A stretch of 64,000 nucleotides of DNA from positions 2,480,001-2,544,000 of the forward strand of contig CM027378.1 of NCBI GenBank assembly GCA_015680905.1, in the 5' to 3' direction. The notes beneath the pieces were generated by a model, which was not told where the DNA came from, did not search any database, and saw only the letters and a program-made list of their open reading frames with translations. Source of the stretch: Coptis chinensis. Taxonomy: Eukaryota; Streptophyta; Magnoliopsida; Ranunculales; Ranunculaceae. A program made the position numbers and the translations under genes. Positions 56,045 through 64,000 of this stretch are shown piece by piece (within the stretch, counting starts at the first letter, position 1; the number at the start of each line of letters is the position of its first letter).

Positions 56045-59000
56045 TTATATCCTCCAATTGGTCTTGGTCTTGGTCTTGGTCTTGGTCTTATAGCCCGTAC
56101 CCTGAGGCTTAATACCCAAAGTCTTTGTTGATCTTGTATTCTTGGATGGACCTGAATCAAGAATCACGGCTGGAGTTGATGCAGCTTTTCTAGTAGGAGC
56201 TTTAGGTGCAGCTAATGTTTCTGTCCCTGCAGGTGCAGCTGATGTTTTTCTGGCAGAGGCTTTAGGTGCAGTCTTGGCTGGACTTGTATCTAAAATCACA
56301 GCTTTGCCTTTGGGTTGTTTACCTTTGGGTGCAGCTGATGCTTGTGTCTCAATAAGAGCAGTTGATGATCTTGTATTCTTGGTAGGACTTGTAGCAAGAA
56401 TCACAGCTTTGCCTTTGGGTTGTTTACCTTTGGGTGCAGCTGATGCTTGTGTCTCAGTAAGAGCAGTTGATGACCTTGTATTCTTGGCAGGACTTGTAGC
56501 AAGAATCACAACTTTGCCTTTGGGTTGTTTACCTCTGGGTGTAGATGATGCAGATTGTGAAGCAACAACTGGATTTGATGGTTCTGTCATAGTTGGGGCC
56601 TACAAATATGACATGTGTGTATATGTATGAAGTATACAAATTAAAAACAAAACCAATAAACAGGGCAATACCACATTTACCAATAAACAGAGCAAGACCA
56701 TACCACATTCTCTTATACTTTTAAGTCTCCCTCTTATAAATGTAGTGTTATCAGCTTTCATTTTTAAAAGCTCTAAGCCGCTTTACTTTTTAAGTCTCTG
56801 CTTTCTCTTAAACAAGTTATAAATTTCTGATTTCTAGCAAACTTTAATTTTCTACACATAGCAAGTTAGGCTATATATGGCAGTACACAGTGAAGTAGAG
56901 ACAAATAAAGGAGTTGTAAAGGAAGTACTAAGAAGTTGTAAAAGAGAAGAAGAAGTGTACTCAGAGACAAATAAAGGAAGTACATGATACTACTAGAAAT
57001 AGAGCAATACCATATCATTTTTGGATCTGCTTTTAGGATTTGTTTTACTTTGAGGTGGAGCTGTTGTACTTGGAGGTGCATTACTTGGAGCTGCTGTACT
57101 TGTGGGGGTACTTGGAGGTGGAGCTGCTGTACTTGGAGCAGTTGTACTTATGGGGGCACTTGGAGGTGGAGTTGTTGTACTTGTGGGGGCACTTGAAGGT
57201 GGAGCTGTTGCACTTGGAGATGCAGTACTTGGAGCTGCAATACTTGGGGCCTACAAAAAAAACATTGTTGACCCAAAAGTAAACAAATTAAACATCATAT
57301 GTTTAAAGATAAGAATGGCATTATTGATACCTGTTTCTTCTTTGATCTCTTTTGTGGTGGTGCACTTGTGTTCCCCTCTTTGTTTTTTATTTTCACCTTC
57401 GAGTAGATATAAATATCCAAAATAACCCAAACAACAATATAAGTCAATAATGTAAATATCCAAAATAAAAATAGAAATAATAAAATAACCACTTTACAAA
57501 TCAATTTAGGTTGCCTTTGAGTTGGTGCAATAGGTTCTTCGATCCTTTCTTGTTATGCCCCATCTCCTTACAGTTAGAGCACCTCATATGTTTCCCTCTC
57601 CTTGAAATTTGTGGTCCCTTCTTTGGTGACTCATGTGGGTCCTTCCTCCTATTTCTTTTTGGGGTCTACCGGGCATTCTTTTTGCCTTTGGAGGCAACAA
57701 TTTTATACATTTGGTCTTCACCCATTGTACTTCTCCATTCAAAGGTTTTATATGTTCTTCATAAGCATGCTTAACTGTCTCAACCTTATACCATGGCTGC
57801 ACAAAATTGTCCACCCTCTTGGTAGCTTTAAAGATGGCAGAAATTGCATGACAACATGGAATCCCAGTAAGAATCCACTCTCTGCAGCTGCAAATCCTCT
57901 TTCTTAGGTCAACTGAATATCCATCATTCCCATTACTAACCTGAAAATCTTCAGCCCCATGGTATATGCACAACCAGTCTCTACTTGCCATCTTGTTTTC
58001 TTCAATGGTTTTCCTAATTCTTGGAGCAAACACATCAGTCCACTTCTGCATTGCTTCCCTCTTTTTTTGCATCCTGTTTAGTATATAAATCCTGATGTCC
58101 TCCAACATATGAATTAAGGGCTTGAGCCTTGCTCTAATAATACAACTATTAAAACACTCACTCATATTGTTCTCAACTGCATCACAAGAAGATGTATCCA
58201 ACTGAAAAGCTTTACACCACTGTTCTGGATTTTGTTTGGTCCTCAAGTACTCTGCTGCATCAACTGACACTAATTCAATCCTTTTCATGTTCCTCTCATA
58301 AACTGGAATGGTGGTACTTCTAGCAGTCATCCAAAAAAGTCCTTTTAACATAGAACCATTAAATCTCTTCCTAAAATTGGCATATACATGCCTTGCACAA
58401 CACCTGTGTTCTGCCAATGGCAAAAGTGTGTGCACTGCATCAACCAACCCCCTTCGTTTTATCCGATATAATAGTCCACCCAAACCCATCTGCCACACCA
58501 ATGTCATGAACCAACAAATTCACAAACCAGAACCAAGAATCTTTGTTTTCACCCTCAACTACAGCCCATGCAATTGGATACATTTGATTATTCCCATCCC
58601 TACCTACAGCTGTCAACAATTCACCCTTTATATAACCCTTCAAAAAACAACCATCCAACCCTATCACAGGTCTACAATGCACCCATCCCTTTTTTAGAGC
58701 ATCTAGGCATACATAAAACCTTCTAAAATATTTTGGTGAATTAAGCTCATTTGTAGCACTTTCACCCTGCACTCTAACAGTACTACCTGGATTTCTTGTC
58801 AGCAACTCATGAGCATAATCATAAACCTTGGCATAGTGATCTATCATAACTGAATCCCTCTCCCCCAATGCAAACTTCTTAGCTCTGGAACATTGATTCA
58901 ATGAAACATTGATTGCATATGTATGCAAAACAGAAGCAACAAAGTCCTCTAGCTTCCACCTAGGGTTGGCAAGGATTTGAGTCTTGTACTTCTTAGAAAG

Positions 59001-59942
59001 CCATCTAGCATTGCAAAATTTGGCATTGAAATCCCTATTACATTCATGCAGATCATTTAGTGATTTAATCTGCCAGCTACACTCAACTTGCATTGGACTG
59101 GCATGACATCTCCATTTACATCCTTCACCACAAATAACAGTTACCCTGCTTGATTCATTCTTTATAAACTTAATTGGGTAACCATTTGCCACTCCATAAT
59201 CTCTTAGACAGTCCTTGAACTCATCTTTACTTGTAAACCTCATACCCAAAGCAGGTTCAATTGCAAACATATTTGTCTTTGTATTAAATGTGGGCCAACT
59301 CTTCTTTTTCTTTCTATAAACCTCTGGTTCTACTGCTTCATCTTCTTCATCACTCTCTGATGGGCTGTAATCTCCATCTTCTCCATACTCACCGGTCATA
59401 CCCGGTGTGCTCTGTTTCTTCGGACAATGCCACATCGGGAGGAGCACTAGTCCCTTCACCATTTATGTCATCTGCAGCAGTTTGACTAGCCCCTTCACCA
59501 TTTTCATCTATGTTCTGCTTACACTTCTTCATTTCAACCCTCATATGCCTAACCTCAAGTAACTCTTCATCACTCACATTGTCTATACTACCAACTTCAC
59601 TTTCAGCATCACTCTGAGAAGCACTATCATCACTAGCATCAGATTGCTTGTATATAACATAAACTTCTATGTTCCTAAATACATCAGCCTCTTTTACCAT
59701 TGAGCTTACATCACTATCAGTCCTAAGTGGCCTTAACCCATTTTCTAATTCCACCCCAGGAGTGTTAAATAAAATTTCAGCTATACTACTAGGAGGATAA
59801 CCAAAATCCTTTACCATATTTCTGAGATAAAGGTATGTCATTTTAGCATTCATATCTTCATAAGAACAATTCGTTTCTCCCCATCATATCTTTATCAATT
59901 GGGGCTTCACGCACAAAAGTCCCACCATGATGTACGGCAAGA
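56045..59942 (-). pseudogene. mudrA-type transposase of the MULE, frameshifted
   Basis: N-terminal PB1-like domain (LAVHHGGTFVREAP, MNAKMTYLYLRNMVKDFGYP, ADVFRNIEVYVIYK), an acidic linker, MuDR domain (RFTSKDEFKDCLRDYGVANG, CKWRCHAS), transposase core with Asp in VIGLDGCFLKG and Asp in WTIISDK, ECFNSCIIRARLKPL, a SWIM finger (CSCREWILTGIPCCHA) and a zinc knuckle MRCSNCKEMGHNKKGS, whose last Cys is Ser. Pro/Ser/Thr-rich exons (57250-57010) and a repeat-rich C-terminal exon (56605-56045) follow. Frameshifts lie near 59870, 59400-59460, 58450 (in a C5/G5 run) and 57660. It would bind the TIRs and cut the element out; now inactive. Confidence 0.88.
56280..56560 (-). repeat. 105-bp tandem repeat in the mudrA C-terminal exon
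   Basis: Marks ACTTTGCC/GCTTTGCC lie at 56301, 56406 and 56511, so the unit is exactly 105 bp (35 codons), 2.5 copies. It encodes KGKQPKGKAVILATSP and NTRSSTAL. A GGTCTT hexanucleotide repeat (five units, Lys-Thr codons) follows at 56057-56090. Confidence 0.85.
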
Positions 59943-60083
59943 TAAAAAAAAAGATCCACTGCATTTAAGTAATGAAATTAACATCGGAAGATGCACAATT
60001 AACATTTATATAACGAAATTACTATGGACATATCATAGAATCAAACATTTACTTACTTCAGTTAGGTATTCAACAAAAAGACA

Positions 60084-60548
60084 TCTAAAATTTGAGTAGC
60101 AACAATGAAGAGTTTGAGCAGAAATGATGAGTTTGAGCAACAACAGATGAACTAGGGTTTCAATTTAGATTTTCCATGGTTTCAATTTGAAAATTTGTGA
60201 ATTAGGGTTTCAAATTAGGTATTTGGGGATTTGGGGATAGAAAATCACGAGAGGGAATAATTTTTGTGTTGTAGCGAGTGGTTTTGTTGGTAGGTCACGT
60301 GATTTTCTCATGTCTTTGTTGACTTGACTTGACCCGAGTGTCTTTGAGTGTGCAAGAATTTGATACATCTCAAAATTAGAAATTCCACGTAAAAAAAATT
60401 AATCCACGTCACTCTTGGTCCGGAAATGAACCGGAAATATGAAGGTGGATACGTTTTACAAGTACAGGGTTAAAATTGCCTAAACTGAACTTTAGGGGGG
60501 TAAGTGGTAAAACTTGACAAGTTCGAGGGTGAAATATGCCAATTTACC
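60084..60548 (-). repeat. Right terminal inverted repeat of the MULE
   Basis: The inverted partner of 54603-55083. It is collinear except for short indels and substitutions, and it lies directly upstream of the minus-strand mudrA gene. Confidence 0.9.
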
Positions 60549-61160
60549 ATATAGGTTTCTTCTTCAAAGGGTCTTGGTCACCCTCTATGACCTCTCTCCC
60601 GCTAGTCGCTATGACCTCTTTCCCGCCAGTTGCAAGACATGCTTTCTTGGCAGAGGCAGTTTGAGAACTAGCTTGCGGAGCAGCTTTCTTCTTTCGGCCC
60701 TTTATTTTCTCTACGTCAGACTCTATTTCATTGACAGACTCAGTTTCCTGAAACCAAAATGATAACTTGTTGCGTTTTTACAGTCTCCTATTATGCAACT
60801 CAAGTACACTAGTACAATACAATATTTAACAATTAATAGACAACAACTTACTACACTATCAACTTCTTCAGTATCTATAGCTTTGCCAGCTTCAACTTCC
60901 ACAGCATTATCCTCAGCATATGACATGGCAGCCAACTCTGGTTCAGTAGCTGTGCCAGGTTCAAAACCCACCACCTTATCCTGAGCGAATAACGTGTCAT
61001 CTCCTTCATCACTTGATGTGCCAGGTTCAACAAGGCCAACATCATTATGTCCAACAGACATGTCAACATCCTCATCAGTAGCTGGTTGAAGAAGCACAAC
61101 ATCATCCTAACCCATCAATCTAGTGCTCCTCCTCAACTGAATGCCAACACGGGTAACATG
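60549..61160. repeat. Tandem duplication of a gene C exon block
   Basis: The block containing TGAAACCAAAATGATAACTT, GTCTCCTATTATGCAACT, CATATGACATGGCAGCCAA and TAGTGCTCCTCCTCAACTGA occurs here and again at 54240-54602. The segment after the MULE (60558-60650) recurs at 61190-61280. Without the MULE the two copies would lie about 0.63 kb apart. The right copy carries about 150 bp of extra acidic coding sequence. Confidence 0.8.
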
Positions 61161-63043
61161 CAACTTTTTCCTTCCAGATGTAAATTTCTTCTTCAAAGGG
61201 TCTTGGTCACCCTCTATGACCTCTCTCCCGCTAGTCGCTATGACCTCTCTCCCTCCAGTCGCAAGACATGCTTTCTTCTTCAAAGGCGCTTCAGTGTGGT
61301 TACCCTCTTTAACACTCTTACTGTTGCTCTCCTTTTACGATTCTGGGTAACACCGACTCCTTTATTAGAAGTACTCTTCCCTACTGGTGGCACCTTTTTC
61401 TGTCGTGTACTAACTCCCTCCAATGCCACCGTACTCTTCCCCATTCGAGGCACCTTTTTCTGTCGTGTACTAACTCCCTCCAACTGCACCTCTTCTTCAC
61501 TCTCTACGTACTCCCTCATCTCTCGTCTCTTTATCTGAATTTTAAAACCAAATACTCAAATTGTTGTGCTGTCAATGTACGTAGTAAGAGCTTCTAATAT
61601 TTAAACACAATGAGTTACAACAATCACTTACAAAAGTTGGGGAGTTGTCCACAATCGCATCTAAGACGTCGTACAACCACGATCGATCGCTCTTTTCCTC
61701 CTATGGAAGAACAACAAATTAGAACTATGGAAATGTTTATACACAGTACTCATAGGAAATACAATATAAGGAGGGTAATGTGATCAATTTCATTGTGTTG
61801 TAGAACTCTGGACTACACAAGCATTGCATGCAGGACACTATGTATGAGTACATAACATTATACTACCGGAGGAGGACTCTATATAGGCTGGGCAGGGCGC
61901 TGTATAAGAATTCTCAAAACTTTTAAATCTGCGCCATCGACAATACTATATTGTCAACTATTGACATGGTAAGGACACTAACTTGTGCAATGACTAATAA
62001 AGAAATAAACAAACCTTTAGCGCAAGCCTTACGACATCCTCATATTTCACCGAGTTTGGAAGTTCCAATAGTTTCTTCACTTTGAAATTAACCTTTGCCA
62101 ACCTAGCCTCCCAGGTACTTCCACGGGTGCTTTTCCCAGGAATTTTCACCCACCCAAGCACCCAAGGGAAACTGTTAGGATCTAGTCGGCGAGGCCCCAA
62201 AGATGGAACATGGAGGAAAACCCAAAGAGTGAACAAGATTGCACAACCATGAAGGCAGGCTATAAATTTTTCTTGAGGAGCATTTTCGAAGTGACTTACT
62301 AGTTGACCATGGAGCGTCTCTACCCCATCCTTGATTCCTTCATAGACAAGGTAACCCCAAGGGAAAGAATCAAAGCTATTAAGATTATCAACAAGGTCAA
62401 TATGTTGTACATTAACACCCTTACTCCCCGATGGAATCAAGAAGGCACCAAGGACATACAACCGGTTGAGTCGGTAGACATCCGAGAGTGCTTCCGGATC
62501 TGACTCGGCTTTTTTCTTCGCCATCTCCCTGGCTTCCAGTATCAGATCCAGAAGAACCGCTCCTTTAACAATCTTGTTATTTTTGGCTTTTTTATTCTGG
62601 AGAAAATATTTAAGCCTAAAAGGTGTGGGCTTTGAATCCTCCATATTCCAGTATTCATCGGGAGGTTCTGTGGTGAACAGTCCAATCAGTATCGTAACAT
62701 CGGACTTCTTGAAATTCAAATGCACATCTCTAATTCTGTAAGTAAGCCTACAAACCCTCCGGTTCAAAATCGCAACAATTAAGTTGTTCTGGGTTACCAA
62801 CGAGTACACCTTGTCGTCTTCTGGATCTTTTTCCTCTGTGGTGCGAAGAAGGAAACCAAATGGACAAGTTTTGAAGTCATTTAATTCATCTGCATCGAAT
62901 GTTTCAAAAAACTGTGCATGCAGCTTTTTCGGACTACAACGCGTCGTGATGTCAATCTCCGGTCCACCTTCTGATCCAGAATCTTCCTCCTTTACAAGAG
63001 TCTGCTTCCCCTTCCCTTCTACTCCCTTTTTCATCCTAAACAT

Positions 63044-64000
63044 ATTGAAACAAGATTGCTTAGATAATTTATCAGAAACAACAAGTTATAAGGTTTTCTT
63101 AACCTAATATAGTTTATTGGTAAAGCTATTTACTGTTTTGGATAGCTTATATAGAGTCTTCCAACAAACACTTGTGTTCAACAAATAACTTAATTTTATA
63201 ATCGTAACTTGGAGGGAAGTGAACTTCTCGGCAGATCAAGCGGCAGAAAAAGCAACAGCTATGTCGGCTGAGTCACGTTTTCTATATCATGGCAAGCCTC
63301 CATGGTTATATAAATGCGAGGCTTGCATAAGTACTTAATTTAGATTGGACTGAATGGGTGAGGTGCTTGAACAAGTGTTGTATTGGAGGCCTACCTAGTA
63401 CGGTTGCAATTCACTCCTCAAATACTATTACCTAAGACAGTATCACACTGATTCTGGTTTTCCTTTTCTTTCTTTTAAACTTTCACCTTTTCTAATTTCC
63501 CTCCCCTTTTTCCTATACTTAATCAAATTCTCAGCTCACTTAGCATAAAATAATAAACTTAATTTAATTTTCAGGCTATGTCATCTCTGTCTGCTAACAA
63601 ACACTTCGAGTTAATATACATGGTTTAGACTAGGTCATCTCTGTCGAACAAATAAATAGTAGGATGCAAGTAGAGATTAAAAAACATACCTTTAAATGTT
63701 CGTTGTTCTTTCAAATTCAAGTTTTGATTTTGTGATATTGGCTTTGAAAAGAGATGAGAGATGAGAGAGATTGGGTATAAAGGGTTTTGATTTTGTGATA
63801 AAACCTTTAAACCTTTAAAAACAAATGTATTGGGCTCTGTGCTGTATTAATGGGATCCGTATGTCTTTTTCATACGGCTTATTTCCAAAAAACACTTTCC
63901 CCCCAAAACATAAACATTCATGACGTAGTAAGTTGCAATGACCAAAATATCGAATTCGGTGAATATCTCAATGTACTAAAAAACCGAGATATATCAGATA
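63044..64000. other. Upstream flank of gene C
   Basis: Collinear with 48912-49610: CAAGATTGCTTAGATAATTT, AGCTTATATAGAGTC and CATGGTTTAGACTA blocks are shared. A short non-homologous insertion lies at 63200-63550. No gene; no MULE terminus recognised before the window ends. Confidence 0.5.

Larger units (their letters stand above)
54603..60548. mobile_element. Complete MULE with long TIRs, mudrA and GRF zinc-finger gene
   Basis: A 5946-bp element with inverted repeats of about 465-480 bp (54603-55083 and 60084-60548), starting GG(C/T)AAATTGGCATATTTCACC. The 9-bp target duplication is ATGTAGGTT (54594-54602) and ATATAGGTT (60549-60557), one mismatch. The cargo is a minus-strand mudrA-type transposase and a plus-strand GRF zinc-finger ORF just inside the left repeat. 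The target was gene C: an undisrupted relative of the target site is found at 61180-61200. Long TIRs and the 9-bp duplication place it in Mutator. Confidence 0.95.
52650..63043 (-). pseudogene. DUF1985-like gene (copy C), split by a solo LTR and a MULE
   Basis: Exon 63043-62015: ATG, charged start, then DUF1985-like CPFGFLLRTTEEKDPED, LNRRVCRLTYRI, LNRLYVLGAFLIPSGSKGVN, FPWGYLVYEGI, HGCAILFTLWVFLHVPSLGP, PGKSTRGSTWEARL; clean donor GTTTGT. Exon 61700-61632: EEKSDRSWLYDVLDAIVDNS. From 61534 on: two 20-residue repeats around EGVSTRQKKVP, a frameshift near 61330, a TAG in LMG*DDV, then acidic segments. The MULE (54603-60548) and the solo LTR (52910-54129) interrupt it; an acidic tail (DSVTDIESEAEQKTAA, SDESDSEEDEDN) ends TAA at 52650. 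Unlike copy B, no Ulp1 domain follows. DUF1985 is a plant domain of unknown function. Pseudogene. Confidence 0.75.

Noticed and set aside
56142..56630. Plus-strand Ala/Val/Leu-rich ORF
   Set aside because: A shadow of the 105-bp coding repeats of the mudrA C-terminus on the other strand.
57040..57425. Plus-strand Gly- or Trp-rich ORFs
   Set aside because: Complement of the Pro/Ser/Thr repeat exon of mudrA; low complexity only.

Overview
This is a eukaryotic, almost certainly eudicot plant, genomic window: spliced genes with GT-AG introns, plant-only domain combinations (CIPK-type kinase, PUX/UBX protein, tetraspanin, F-box, GRF zinc finger, DUF1985/Ulp1) and plant transposon families (Tat/Retand-like Ty3-gypsy, Cassandra TRIM, MULE, hAT, CACTA). 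Nearly all of the 64 kb is accessory, repeat-derived DNA. I see no convincing intact cellular gene. The only clean open reading frame with a recognisable domain is a 114-residue GRF zinc-finger protein that belongs to a transposon.

Layout. 0-1.75 kb: a decayed CIPK kinase fragment (minus) followed by two CACTA-type termini. 1.75-11.0 kb: a damaged Tat/Retand-like Ty3-gypsy element in minus orientation, with gag, protease, RT, RNase H, a second archaeal-type RNase H and integrase, a tandem-repeat block after integrase, and antisense (plus-strand) coiled-coil ORFs. 12.36-14.84 kb: a hAT element with an exact 8-bp target duplication, carrying UBA and UAS pieces of a PUX gene. 15.4-15.8 kb: a Cassandra solo LTR with its 5S-like internal promoter. 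15.9-17.2 kb: a Pack-MULE carrying the end of a tetraspanin gene. 17.96-29.16 kb: a second, complete Retand-like element (LTRs at both ends, target duplication ATTAT), again with an antisense ORF, itself split by a 1.26-kb solo LTR.

30.3-30.8 kb: a non-autonomous inverted-repeat element. 32.3-38.6 kb: a spliced MULE transposase gene (PB1-like start, transposase core, SWIM finger, zinc knuckle) whose N-terminal part was expanded by tandem duplication of one 72-bp exon. 40.7-41.7 kb: an F-box gene broken by one frameshift. 42.4-48.9 kb (minus): two Ulp1-type SUMO-protease-like gene copies, the second preceded by a DUF1985-like domain. 52.65-63.0 kb (minus): a third DUF1985-type gene, internally duplicated, cut first by a second copy of the 1.2-kb solo LTR and then by a complete 5.95-kb MULE (long inverted repeats, 9-bp target duplication) that carries a decayed MULE transposase and the GRF zinc-finger gene. 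A 146-bp satellite array sits at 51.7-52.5 kb.

How the parts relate: the 32-64 kb part reads as an old MULE neighbourhood of the kind in which a mudrA-type transposase accompanies captured Ulp1-like genes (compare the Kaonashi MULEs of Arabidopsis; the link here is inference). Most nonsense codons in the decayed ORFs fit C-to-T or G-to-A changes at Gln, Trp or Arg codons, as expected for long-methylated, silenced repeats. All calls come from reading the sequence; no database search was run.
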